Of a stretch of DNA of 64,000 nucleotides, positions 53,160 through 62,250 are shown piece after piece; the first letter of the stretch is position 1, and each line of letters opens with the position of its first letter. A program made the translations under genes and the position numbers. The notes beneath the pieces were generated by a model, which ran no database searches, had not been told where the DNA came from, and worked only from the letters and a program-made list of their open reading frames with translations. Location of the stretch: the NCBI GenBank assembly GCA_025056305.1, contig JANWWJ010000022.1, forward strand, positions 62,001 to 126,000, read 5' to 3'. This DNA comes from Chitinophagales bacterium (GTDB lineage Bacteria > Bacteroidota > Bacteroidia > Chitinophagales > UBA10324).

Positions 53160-54950
53160 GTGACCGCTTTTTCCGGTGTTGTGGAAACCGAGCTTCGTTC
53201 GCGAGTCAGCGAGCTGCTTGCGCACCGTTACCAGCACCCTGTAGCGCCAGAATTCATCGTCATCAAGCTGCCGCCAGCGGAAGTTAAGGCTGATTTTACC
53301 ATTGTGGTATTCCCGCTGGCCGAGTCGGCCGGTGTACCCCCTCAGCAGTTGGCAGAACAGCTGGCCGCAGAGCTGCCCACACTTTGGCCGGAAATTGACA
53401 AAGCCGAAGCCATCAGGGGCTACGTGAACCTCTTGTTGTCGGACAGGTTTTGGTGTGACTTTTTACTGCAGCAACGCACCAATCCTCACTACGGCCACGC
53501 AACGACGAAGCAACCCCGTGTTTTGGTCGAGTTCTGTGGTCCAAATACCAACAAGCCTCTCCACCTCGGTCACCTGCGCAACATATTTATCGGCTACGCC
53601 GTCAGCGAGATTTTGCAAGCCGTTGGGCATGAGGTCATCCGCGTAAATATTCTAAACGATCGCGGCGTGCACATCTGCAAAAGCATGTTGGCGTATAAGA
53701 AATTCGGAAAGCATGAAACCCCTGAAAGCAGTGGCGTCAAAGGCGATTTTTTGGTCGGCGAATACTACGTGCGTTTTGAGCAGGAACTAAAAAAACAGAT
53801 TGATGCCTTGCGCGCCGAAGGTATGAGCGAAGAAGAAGCGCGACGCAACGCCCCTTTACAGCAGGAGGTACAGCAGATGTTGCAAGCCTGGGAAGCAGGT
53901 GACCCCGAAGTGCGTGGCCTGTGGGCAACCATGAACAACTGGGTCTATCAAGGCTTTGCTCAAACCTATCGCAAGCTGGGGGTCTGGTTTCATAAAGAAT
54001 ATTTTGAATCCGAAACCTATCTGAAAGGAAAGCAACTGGTTCTGGAAGGGTTGAAGAAAGGCGTCTTTTATCAGAAAGCCGATGGATCCATCTGGGCCGA
54101 TCTGAGCGATGAAGGGTTAGACCACAAACTGCTGTTGCGCTCCGACGGCACTTCCGTTTACATCACTCAAGACATAGCCACAGCCGTTGAGCGGTGGAAT
54201 GACTTCGCCCCCGCCCAAATGATCTACACCGTTGCCAGCGAGCAAGATTACCATTTCAAAGTATTAAAGGCCATCTGCCGTCGCCTTAATTTGCCTTTTG
54301 CCGAGGGCATTCATCACCTCAGCTATGGACTGGTAGAGTTACCCACTGGCCGCATGAAATCGCGCGAGGGCACGGTAGTAGATGCCGACGACCTGATTGA
54401 CGAAATGAAGGCCACTGCCGCCCGTTACAGCGCTCAGCATGGCAAGATCGCCGACCTGTCCCAAGCCGAGCAACAACAGCTTTTTCAAGACATTGGTTTG
54501 GGCGCACTGAAGTTTTTCATCCTAAAAGTGCATGCTCGAAAACGGATGGTGTTTCACCCCGAAGAATCGATAGATTTTCATGGTTTTACCGGTCCATTTG
54601 TACAATACACCCATGCGCGCATCTGCTCGCTTTTGGCCAAAGCCGGCACCCTGCCGGCCGAAGTCAACCTGCCTTCGTCGCTGCAATCTGTCGAACGAGA
54701 GGTGCTGCGCACCGTTTATCGCTATCCCGCCACCTTAGCCGAAGCTGCAGCAGAGTTAGAACCGGCCGTACTGGCAAATTACCTATATCATTTGGCCAAA
54801 AGCTACAATCAGTTTTATCATGAGCTGCCGGTATTGCAAGTCGAGGATTCCGCCATTCGGACCTTCAGGCTGCTTTTGTCCGACTTTGTTCGACGGATAT
54901 TGGCCGATGGCCTTTCGCTGTTGGGCATCCCAGCTCCCCGACGTATGTAA
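53160..54950 (+). CDS. argS: Arginyl-tRNA synthetase
   Basis: 596 residues from a GTG. Class Ia enzyme charging tRNA-Arg. The HIGH motif is H135-L-G-H138 in 'KPLHLGHLRN', the KMSK-like loop is 'RMKSREGTVVDADDL', and the C-terminal anticodon-binding part has 'VQYTHARICSLL' and 'YNQFYHELPV'. The N-terminal domain (1-110) is present. Cotranscribed with arginase, so charging and breakdown of arginine are under one promoter. Confidence 0.97.
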   Translation: MTAFSGVVETELRSRVSELLAHRYQHPVAPEFIVIKLPPAEVKADFTIVVFPLAESAGVPPQQLAEQLAAELPTLWPEIDKAEAIRGYVNLLLSDRFWCDFLLQQRTNPHYGHATTKQPRVLVEFCGPNTNKPLHLGHLRNIFIGYAVSEILQAVGHEVIRVNILNDRGVHICKSMLAYKKFGKHETPESSGVKGDFLVGEYYVRFEQELKKQIDALRAEGMSEEEARRNAPLQQEVQQMLQAWEAGDPEVRGLWATMNNWVYQGFAQTYRKLGVWFHKEYFESETYLKGKQLVLEGLKKGVFYQKADGSIWADLSDEGLDHKLLLRSDGTSVYITQDIATAVERWNDFAPAQMIYTVASEQDYHFKVLKAICRRLNLPFAEGIHHLSYGLVELPTGRMKSREGTVVDADDLIDEMKATAARYSAQHGKIADLSQAEQQQLFQDIGLGALKFFILKVHARKRMVFHPEESIDFHGFTGPFVQYTHARICSLLAKAGTLPAEVNLPSSLQSVEREVLRTVYRYPATLAEAAAELEPAVLANYLYHLAKSYNQFYHELPVLQVEDSAIRTFRLLLSDFVRRILADGLSLLGIPAPRRM

Positions 54951-55039
54951 AAGACCTTTAAGTTTAGGTCGTTGAAAGTTGTACAGCACGGCATAATTTT
55001 TTCTGTATTTATTTCGTACAATAGCAAGAAAAAAGCGCT

Positions 55040-55771
55040 ATGACGCACTTGCAACCAAATTGGATCACGGAGGGACTTATTGACTTCGAATACAAAAAGT
55101 ACTTACTGCTGGCATATTTGAAAGAAGTCAACAGGAACTTTGACCAACATCGGCTTTACCCTTTCCTGAGTGACCTGCTGGCACACTATAACAATTTGAT
55201 TACCATCAAGCAAAACAAAACCTTTGTAAGTCGGCAGTTCCCTCGGCAAATTTCCCGAATTGATTTAGAAAATTTTACTATCGAATATGAACGCATGATC
55301 GTGGACGACTCGTGCATGGAAGAAGTTGAAGCTATTTTGGACTATGCAATTCCACGCATGTACCAAAGCCTTATGGAAGGGCGTGAGCTATATCATGATG
55401 TGGAACAGCATCTGCAAATCTATCCGGTGGGTATTGTCTCGTTAAATCCGGAAACAGGCTTCATGATGTTAGTTCTGCCCCATACCCGCGACACTAAAGT
55501 TTATCGCTATCAGATTACTGTGTTTGAGAGCAGTGATGAACAATACCGGGGTATTCGCACTGACTTTATCGGAGAATACCGGCAGAGCTTTACCAATACC
55601 TTAGAGGCAATTAAGCTTCAGGTGATTAATCAATTAAAAGCTGCAGGTAATCCTGCCGCCTATGCTGTTGAAGCTACGGCCAGCTATCCGTTGCAAGAGA
55701 CCTTGCTGCCGGTAGCGCGGCGTTCTTTAGTCCGATACCTCTGTACCCACCATCCCAACACTATGGGATAA
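55040..55771 (+). CDS. Conserved cytoplasmic protein of unknown function
   Basis: 243 residues with no signal peptide or membrane helix. 'WITEGLIDFEYKKYLLLAYL' near the start and 'DDSCMEEVEAILDYAIPRMY' in the middle look like a conserved block, and the C-terminal half is strand-rich ('YPVGIVSLNPETGFMMLVLP', 'YRYQITVFES'). I think relatives are common in Bacteroidota but recognise no family with a function. Follows argS after 90 bases; its stop overlaps the stop of the convergent T9SS protein by eleven bases. Confidence 0.75.
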   Translation: MTHLQPNWITEGLIDFEYKKYLLLAYLKEVNRNFDQHRLYPFLSDLLAHYNNLITIKQNKTFVSRQFPRQISRIDLENFTIEYERMIVDDSCMEEVEAILDYAIPRMYQSLMEGRELYHDVEQHLQIYPVGIVSLNPETGFMMLVLPHTRDTKVYRYQITVFESSDEQYRGIRTDFIGEYRQSFTNTLEAIKLQVINQLKAAGNPAAYAVEATASYPLQETLLPVARRSLVRYLCTHHPNTMG

Positions 55772-57914
55772 GCATGAGCTTGGCCCGGGCGCGGTGCACG
55801 CCCGCTTGCAGCACCACATAATAGCAGCCTGCCGGTAGCTTCGGCAACAATAGCAACTTCTGCTTTTCCGCCGTAGTGGGAATTATTTTTTCGGCATGTA
55901 TGGCTTTTCCGTCCGGCGTATAAACAATCAACTCACCGGCTTCATTGATTTGATTCAGTTCAATCCACACGCTACCGCTGGACGGATTTGGAAACAGAGA
56001 AAAGGTCAGTTGCGGGTCGGACTGTGAAATTCCTATGGTAAAAAATCCCGCTATATCGTTTTTGTTCCGGGGCAAAAGCTTCCAGTTATTGAAGCTGAAA
56101 TACAATACACCATATAAATAATCCAGTGGCTGATTCACACTTAGCGAATCGATGTTGAAATTGAAGTTGATGTCGTTGCTGTAATCATCGCAGCGCATGC
56201 CGACATTATCGTTCGTATCGTGGTCCACTGCCCATTCGCCAAAATTGGAAGGCGCATCGGGGTTTAAGTTGACCACGAAGAGGTCTTCGAAGCCGAGCAG
56301 AACCCCCTCAAACGGTTCGGTAGCGGCAAAAACACCACTCTGAATGTCTTTTGCACTCAGGCCCTGGTAAGGTTCATACAGGGCATTGCCGGAACTCAAC
56401 ACCAGATATGAGATGCTGTCGAGGTACGTTACGTTGAAGCTTTCGAAAACCTTTGCCGAGGTGATTTTAATGCGATCACCTCTTTTGAGCGGATTCAGAT
56501 TTTGTCCGCGCAAATAAATACCGTTCCATGCACCGGGGCCGTCCTGAAGTGTCGTCAACCCCAAGTCGGAGAAGCCTACGGTAGCCATTACAGTGCCTTC
56601 GACGTTCATATTGTACAACCATTTGCCCGCCAAAAACGGCGTACCTGAGCCGGTAGGATTGTATTGAATATCTTTTAATGAGTTGATGCCGTCATTTTTG
56701 ACCCAGTAAAACGAATTGGTGGCCAGGCTATCGGGGTAATACGTGACGTTTCCGGAATTATCTACTGCCTTAATCCAATAGTTTACATAAACACTGTCAG
56801 GACCTTGTGGGGGAATCGTACCTGACCAGGTGTTGCCGGCAAGTTGAAGCATGGGCACTGATTGGAAGCTTGTGTTGCCCAACCCAACGGAATAGTAAAG
56901 AGAAGCAGAAGCCACCGTACCGTCGGCATCCGTTATGGTTGCCGAAACAGTTTGGCTTTGTGAGGTAGTAGGAACGGTAATGGCTAACTTCACGTTGCTG
57001 ACCACGGGAGAGGAAAAATTAATGGGCCCGATATCGTTCCAGTCTCGAGGGGCCAGGTAATATTGACAACCGGTGGTAGAAGAACAGAATTCCAAAATAA
57101 TTCCGCGTACATAGCTGAGGGTAGCTCCGATGTAAGGTGTGATGTCCCAGGTCTGCGGTGTATTGGATCCTTGAGCTGTGCAAAAATTGTCGGAGGTATC
57201 GTTACGGATCCAGCCCGAGACATCCCGTATGGGCATCTTGTTTCCATACTGATCCTGAATGCTCCAAAAAATTCGGCCTGCATTGGAACCCGTGCCATAG
57301 GAGACATCTACAACCTGCACGTTTTGAATTTCTACATAAACGCCTTCCCACGGCTCTCCGGTAAGGCGTTGCAACACCTGACCCCCCGCCCCATCGCTTT
57401 TCATAAACTGGTCAATGGTCAAAACCGGCGGCGTAGGTACAGGCTGACCGATCCCTTTGAGTATGGAAGCAGTTGGCAACAACAACAATTGCGTATTTCC
57501 GGGAACAGGTGCACCACTTAAACCAAAACTGCTTACTATTGCCGTGCATTGTACTTTGTTCCCCACCTGAAAGTTATCGATGAAGGTCACTGCATTGTTC
57601 AGGTCATTAATGCTGCCGGTGTAGCCGATGGCGCCGGGATCCAACAGCACATGCACCCCGCTCCACTGATTCGAGGTTCCGTCGGACAACCACGTACCGA
57701 CACGACTGCCTGTGGTGCTCAAACCATAATCACAGGGATTAAAAGTCACGATGCCTTCGACACGTACCGTATCCAAATAATAAGCCGACGTATCTGCCCC
57801 TGCTGCCAGTAATTGGGCGTTAACGTATTGCAAGTCATAAATGCTAACCAGCGGGTATTGGGCCGAAAGCGAGCAGCTGAGCAAAAGGAAAAGCGGTACA
57901 AATAGGTTTTTCAT
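55761..57914 (-). CDS. Large secreted protein with T9SS type A sorting domain
   Basis: 717 residues from the ATG giving 'MKNLFVPLFLLL'; an ATG seven codons upstream is rejected since the signal peptide begins here. Signal peptide to 'SAQ'. The body has two OB-fold-like parts ('DTVRVEGIVTFNP', 'VEGTVMATVG') and an Ig-like part ('KLAITVPTTSQSQTVSATITDADGTV'). The last 80 residues are a clear type IX sorting domain: 'LFPNPSSGSVWIEL', 'VYTPDGKAI', 'LPAGCYYVVLQ'. Surface or secreted; ligand or enzyme unknown. Similar OB-fold arrays occur in secreted nucleases, but no nuclease motif is visible. Confidence 0.85.
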   Translation of the reverse strand: MKNLFVPLFLLLSCSLSAQYPLVSIYDLQYVNAQLLAAGADTSAYYLDTVRVEGIVTFNPCDYGLSTTGSRVGTWLSDGTSNQWSGVHVLLDPGAIGYTGSINDLNNAVTFIDNFQVGNKVQCTAIVSSFGLSGAPVPGNTQLLLLPTASILKGIGQPVPTPPVLTIDQFMKSDGAGGQVLQRLTGEPWEGVYVEIQNVQVVDVSYGTGSNAGRIFWSIQDQYGNKMPIRDVSGWIRNDTSDNFCTAQGSNTPQTWDITPYIGATLSYVRGIILEFCSSTTGCQYYLAPRDWNDIGPINFSSPVVSNVKLAITVPTTSQSQTVSATITDADGTVASASLYYSVGLGNTSFQSVPMLQLAGNTWSGTIPPQGPDSVYVNYWIKAVDNSGNVTYYPDSLATNSFYWVKNDGINSLKDIQYNPTGSGTPFLAGKWLYNMNVEGTVMATVGFSDLGLTTLQDGPGAWNGIYLRGQNLNPLKRGDRIKITSAKVFESFNVTYLDSISYLVLSSGNALYEPYQGLSAKDIQSGVFAATEPFEGVLLGFEDLFVVNLNPDAPSNFGEWAVDHDTNDNVGMRCDDYSNDINFNFNIDSLSVNQPLDYLYGVLYFSFNNWKLLPRNKNDIAGFFTIGISQSDPQLTFSLFPNPSSGSVWIELNQINEAGELIVYTPDGKAIHAEKIIPTTAEKQKLLLLPKLPAGCYYVVLQAGVHRARAKLMLIP

Positions 57915-57957
57915 GGAAAAGTTTTTTCTCATCATTTCTTACTTTCAGATGCCTGCG

Positions 57958-57965
57958 CAAATCTA
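57958..57965 (-). promoter_or_regulatory. Promoter -7 box TAGATTTG for the T9SS protein gene
   Basis: Exact TAnnTTTG on the minus strand, 43 bases before the ATG. No TTG at the usual upstream distance. Confidence 0.45.
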
Positions 57966-58012
57966 CCTTCTTCGTAAACGAAAAAACCGATGCAGCTATT
58001 AATTTGTTTTTA

Positions 58013-60115
58013 CTAACGCATAATGACAAATTGACCTTGCTGCACGGCACCAGTCCGTAGGTCTTTTACGCTAAACAAATATACACCTTGAGCCACTGCC
58101 TGGCGGTTGGTCGAAAGCAAATCCCAGGCGTGTTCTCCTCCGCTAAAACGGCGTTGCTTTGGATCGCCTCCATATTGCTCAAACCACCGGATGTCTTGAC
58201 CTATATAGCGACTATCGTGTTGCAAAACGGCCACCACTTCACCGCTCAAGGTATAAATGGTGATTTCACAATGTTCGGGAAGATTGTAAAACCAGATTTT
58301 TTGGCTTTGGGCTGTTGGTCCATCCCAGGCAGCATGCTGTCGGTAAGGATTGGGATAAACACCTACGCGGTTGCTGTCCGTAGGGGGCGTACCCGGCCAA
58401 ACGCGAAAAGTATTTACCGTAAACGATGATTCTAAGGGCTCCAGACCCAGCTGTGCATCCCCTTCATCAAAAGCCGTGACTACAAGCACGTATTGCCAGC
58501 CATTAAGAAGGCCGGTTAACTCGAACCGATACCAGTATGCTGTGGTGTCGCCTTCAAAGAAAACGGGCTCATTTAACCGGACCAGCGAAAAACCGTTGTT
58601 GTATCCAACATTATTATCAGGTTTATCCCATTGGGCAATCAGGTTCAACGCCGTAATGTTTTTGATCTCATCGCCGACATTGCTTCGATAAATACGATAA
58701 CCCTCAAAATCCTTTTTCTTAGAAATAGGATCAACCGACGCTTCGGCACGATCATCCCAATATACGGTTACAGCATTGGCACCGGCAACTACCCGCACGC
58801 GCGGCTCGGCCGGAGGTTCCGGTAGAATGTATCGATCGAGTTTTCCATTCGGAATCAAATCTTCTCCTTCATCGAGCCTTCCATTTTCATTGGTGTCCTC
58901 CCCTAAAAAAGTGCGGCGTGACCAGCCTAAATGTTCCTCAAGTTCCCTGCGGCTTTCCGAATCATCAACACCCCCTTTTAATTGACGGGCACAAACCAAT
59001 GCGGCCACATAAGTAAACGATTCGCCGGGCAATACCTGTAAAATGGGGCCTGCACTTAAAAGCTGAATTCGGTTAGATGGCAGTTTGAGCTGGGTTACCA
59101 GCATGGGGTCGGTGAAATCTAAACCCTGCTTTAATTTTTGGTAACGTTGCACATCATCGGCCGGAGCACCGAACTGAGTGCCATCGAACTTGCGGAAATT
59201 CCAGAAGTTGGCGTGAACTCGTGGTTCAGGATAGCCCGCTGCTATAACCTGGGCGGCATTGACCGGATGAAGGAACTGATCGCGCCACAATATCCCTAAA
59301 AATTGGGATGCTCCGTAGGAGTTAGTGTAGCCGGGATCGCCGTCTACATCATAGGCATAAAGCGCCGTGAGCGAATCTACGTAACCCCCTCCACCGTGCG
59401 AGAAAAAAGCTGTGCCATTGTCAGTAGCCACATACACATTGCGGACAACCAGATCGGTCCACATGCCTACCCAAACCGAATCCCAAATCTTGTTTGATGC
59501 ATTAGTAATAGTGTAATTCAGAATAACGAAGTAGTCGGCAAAACTGTAGTTCCAGGCATAAGCTTCAAGTCGTACACGTGCACCTAAGGGTAGCTGGTGG
59601 TCTGCTATCGGAATTGAAGTACCCGGAATGATGGTATAAGCATCGGTGAACTCCATGACCATATCTTGATGCGAGACAGCGGCTAAAGAAAAGTAGTCGC
59701 TGTAGGATAACGTGCTGCGCTGTTGAATGAAAGAGCCGGGCTCAGCTGTGAACTCGAAGCCTGCGGCTCCGGCATTGTAGCCGGTCGGTGCATCAACGGC
59801 GGCCGTAGAAACGGCTGTTTGTCCTTCGACCAAAGCTCCGATCCAGATCCCGCCCTCAAACAAGTGTTCGATTCCGCTTTTCAACGGGTACTCCATAGAC
59901 GGGGGCCCTGTGGGATCGTTGACGCGGTCTGGCCTACCCAACGTGCCTACATTGGTGAGGGAAAGACCCAAATTGCCTATGCTGATGGTTTGCCGATCAA
60001 AAGACTGCTGTGCCCACAGGGGCAGGGTAACAACCAGCCCTATGGTCCAGGCGGCTAAAAACCTTCTGTTTCTCACGGCCGTCAAAGAGGCTATGCGAAA
60101 GTAGCCATTGCCCAC
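58013..60115 (-). CDS. Large exported protein with EF-hand-like loop and FlgD/T9SS-like C-terminus
   Basis: 700 residues from a GTG that overlaps the WbqC stop as TAGTG. Signal peptide to 'WAQ' (residue 36). The N-terminal 350 residues are beta-rich with aromatic repeats ('EAYAWNYSFADYFVILNYTI'). Residues 407-418 are a textbook EF-hand calcium loop, D-T-N-E-N-G-R-L-D-E-G-E, next to a fibronectin-like segment. The C-terminus has 'VGVYPNPYR', 'CEITIYTLSGEVV' and 'YLFSVKDLRTG', like FlgD/T9SS sorting ends. No enzymatic motif is seen; an extracellular structural or adhesive role is a guess. Confidence 0.8.
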   Translation of the reverse strand: MGNGYFRIASLTAVRNRRFLAAWTIGLVVTLPLWAQQSFDRQTISIGNLGLSLTNVGTLGRPDRVNDPTGPPSMEYPLKSGIEHLFEGGIWIGALVEGQTAVSTAAVDAPTGYNAGAAGFEFTAEPGSFIQQRSTLSYSDYFSLAAVSHQDMVMEFTDAYTIIPGTSIPIADHQLPLGARVRLEAYAWNYSFADYFVILNYTITNASNKIWDSVWVGMWTDLVVRNVYVATDNGTAFFSHGGGGYVDSLTALYAYDVDGDPGYTNSYGASQFLGILWRDQFLHPVNAAQVIAAGYPEPRVHANFWNFRKFDGTQFGAPADDVQRYQKLKQGLDFTDPMLVTQLKLPSNRIQLLSAGPILQVLPGESFTYVAALVCARQLKGGVDDSESRRELEEHLGWSRRTFLGEDTNENGRLDEGEDLIPNGKLDRYILPEPPAEPRVRVVAGANAVTVYWDDRAEASVDPISKKKDFEGYRIYRSNVGDEIKNITALNLIAQWDKPDNNVGYNNGFSLVRLNEPVFFEGDTTAYWYRFELTGLLNGWQYVLVVTAFDEGDAQLGLEPLESSFTVNTFRVWPGTPPTDSNRVGVYPNPYRQHAAWDGPTAQSQKIWFYNLPEHCEITIYTLSGEVVAVLQHDSRYIGQDIRWFEQYGGDPKQRRFSGGEHAWDLLSTNRQAVAQGVYLFSVKDLRTGAVQQGQFVIMR

Positions 60116-60720
60116 TACTGCCTGAACAGGTAGGTGACTGCATCCGGACCCATATTGAACAACAAATCAATGATGCTCATATTTGATAAAAAGCCAAATC
60201 GCGTGGCAAACACCTGACGGTAAGGACGGACCATTATTGGCTCGTTAACTTTTGCTTTGGGCAGGGGTTCATTTGAAAAAGTGAGGTTTATTTTCAGATC
60301 CAAAAGACGCAGGCAGCAGAGCAACAGCTTTCGGTTAAGTACGGCAAGGTTTTTTTCACCACTACACAATTCAGCTATCAGCTCATCTCCATAGTAAAGA
60401 AAAAAGGGACTTTTCCCATAAGCAGCCTTCCAGCTCCGAACGTGTTGCCGCCTCCAATCGTGTTCGTAGCAAACAGAAACTTCGGCCACCGGCTTTCGGA
60501 CAGCCCGACCTCCCACAACGGGTATGGTTAGCAATAAAGGGCCATTTGCCGCTGCAATGCGATAGCGGTTGCTGTACCCTGATTTTTCGAAACGCTCCCC
60601 TTCACAGATAATCACAGAAGAAAAACGCATGAATTGTATCCACTCTACTACCGGGGCCAGGCAATGCGAGGGTACGTGTAGCGTACCTTCCAAGGCCCAT
60701 CCATCATCTGTTGATTCCAT
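60115..60720 (-). CDS. WbqC family protein
   Basis: 201 residues. The segments 'EGERFEKSGYSNRYRIAAANGPLLLTIPV' (in part) and 'RSWKAAYGKSPFFLYYGDEL' are typical of WbqC, a family found in glycan and O-antigen loci of many bacteria. Biochemical role not firmly known. It sits divergently 22 bases from the GWxTD gene and its stop overlaps the next gene's GTG, so it is coupled to the secreted EF-hand protein. Confidence 0.88.
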   Translation of the reverse strand: MESTDDGWALEGTLHVPSHCLAPVVEWIQFMRFSSVIICEGERFEKSGYSNRYRIAAANGPLLLTIPVVGGRAVRKPVAEVSVCYEHDWRRQHVRSWKAAYGKSPFFLYYGDELIAELCSGEKNLAVLNRKLLLCCLRLLDLKINLTFSNEPLPKAKVNEPIMVRPYRQVFATRFGFLSNMSIIDLLFNMGPDAVTYLFRQ

Positions 60721-60730
60721 CTGTAATTCC

Positions 60731-60738
60731 TAACTTTA
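60731..60738 (+). promoter_or_regulatory. Near-consensus -7 box TAACTTTA four bases before the GWxTD gene
   Basis: Matches five of the six fixed positions of TAnnTTTG, followed by AGTT and ATG. Same spacing as at mnmA, arginase and osmC. Confidence 0.35.
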
Positions 60739-60742
60739 AGTT

Positions 60743-62209
60743 ATGCTGCAAAGGTGGGGTGGAGCATTTGGCCTGCTCTGCTGTGCTGCAGTGATAGCAG
60801 CGGCGCAAAACTTGCGCCTGTACATGAATTGCCAAGCTTTTTACATTCCAGAAAAAGACTCTGTTTATCTGGAAACTACAGTGGCAACCCCAGGATTTGC
60901 ATTGACCTATGTACGTACTGATAATCACTCATTCCAGGCCGCCTTAAACATCTATTTGCAATTTGAAAAAGACACGGTGGTCGTTGCCACCGACAGCTAC
61001 CGCCTAAACACGCCGCCTCTTCCCGATACCAGCAATTTGAATTTTACCCTATTGGATTTGCACCGAGTTTTTCTGCCTCCCGGTGAGTACACGGTTAAAC
61101 TTTACGCCTCTGACGCCAACCGACCGGAAGTCAATGCATCTTTTTCACAAGGCGTAGATGCACGCTTCAGCCGCCAAGAGCCGGCTGTTTCCGAAATCAC
61201 CTTGGTCCAACATTTCCAACCTGCAGGACAACCCAACATCTACACGAAATACGGCTTCGACATCAAGCCTTTGGTCGTCCCCTATTTCGGTCCTGAACAA
61301 AACAGATTAGACTTTTATGCTGAAATCTACAATACTGATTTAACGGCTCGTACCGACGATGTAATTGTGTTTTATTCGGTGCGCAGTGCGCTGAGCCATC
61401 AGGTGGCACAGCAAATGCACCGCTTTACCAAGCAAAAAACTGATGCAATCAACGTCTTATTTGGTGCTTTTGATATTTCAGAATTGCCTACAGGCAACTA
61501 CTATCTGTTGGTTGAGGTGCGAAACAAGAACAATGAATTCCTGGCCAGCCAGGTGCGGCATTTCCACCGTGAGCACACTTCGCTCAGAGCACCGGTCAGT
61601 GATTTTCGGATGATCGACATCAGCGGAACCTTTGCAGAAGCCCTTGCACCCGATTCCTTGAATTACTATCTGAAATGTTTGATCCCCACTGCTGACCTGG
61701 AAGAGCGCAGCTACATTTTGTCGCTGGTCAAAACAGATGAAGTGCGACAAAAACAACAATTTTTTTATGCGTTCTGGCAACGCCGTAGCGACCAGCCCTA
61801 CACGGCATGGCAGAAGTACAAGCAAGAGGTAGATGTGGTCAATTACTATTACAGCACACCAACGCAATACGGCTTTGAAACCGACCGGGGTCGCGTGTAT
61901 TTGCAGTACGGGGCGCCCAACTCTATCGAAGGCCATCCTTTCGAAGCAGGTGCTTATCCGTACGAGATATGGCACTACTATCAGTTAGGCAACAACCAAC
62001 GCAACGTACGCTTCGTCTTTTGCAACATGGAATTGGCAACCAACAATTACACGTTGATTCACAGCGATGCCCGTGGTGAGTTGTACGACCCCCGTTGGCG
62101 TTTCCGCATATATCGTGCTTTTCGGGAAAGCAGTGATTATTACAACCTAGACGAAACCCGTTTTCGGCCTGTATTCGGCAGCCAGGTGGACAAGCTGTTT
62201 GAACGTTAA
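60743..62209 (+). CDS. GWxTD domain-containing exported protein
   Basis: 488 residues. Signal peptide to 'AAAQ' at residue 22. Two beta-rich parts precede a C-terminal domain whose signature is G377-F-E-T-D381-R-G-R-V-Y-L-Q-Y-G, a GFxTD form of the GWxTD mark, then 'PYEIWHYYQLGNNQRNVRFVF'. Such proteins occur in Bacteroidota and Acidobacteria with no known enzyme activity. Start codon lies four bases after a near-consensus promoter box. GT2 and aroQ follow. Confidence 0.87.
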   Translation: MLQRWGGAFGLLCCAAVIAAAQNLRLYMNCQAFYIPEKDSVYLETTVATPGFALTYVRTDNHSFQAALNIYLQFEKDTVVVATDSYRLNTPPLPDTSNLNFTLLDLHRVFLPPGEYTVKLYASDANRPEVNASFSQGVDARFSRQEPAVSEITLVQHFQPAGQPNIYTKYGFDIKPLVVPYFGPEQNRLDFYAEIYNTDLTARTDDVIVFYSVRSALSHQVAQQMHRFTKQKTDAINVLFGAFDISELPTGNYYLLVEVRNKNNEFLASQVRHFHREHTSLRAPVSDFRMIDISGTFAEALAPDSLNYYLKCLIPTADLEERSYILSLVKTDEVRQKQQFFYAFWQRRSDQPYTAWQKYKQEVDVVNYYYSTPTQYGFETDRGRVYLQYGAPNSIEGHPFEAGAYPYEIWHYYQLGNNQRNVRFVFCNMELATNNYTLIHSDARGELYDPRWRFRIYRAFRESSDYYNLDETRFRPVFGSQVDKLFER

Positions 62210-62232
62210 CCCTTGAGGGCCGACGCTTCGTC

Positions 62233-62240
62233 TATCTTTG
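62233..62240 (+). promoter_or_regulatory. Promoter -7 box TATCTTTG for the GT2 gene
   Basis: Exact TAnnTTTG with TTG (62213-62215) 17 bases upstream; ten bases before the ATG, so the leader would be only about six bases. Confidence 0.55.
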
Positions 62241-62250
62241 GCGGCTTCCT

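Noticed and set aside
60671-60687. Short hairpin GGTACG...CGTACC
   Set aside because: It lies inside the wbqC coding sequence, has only six strong pairs and is explained by coding needs.
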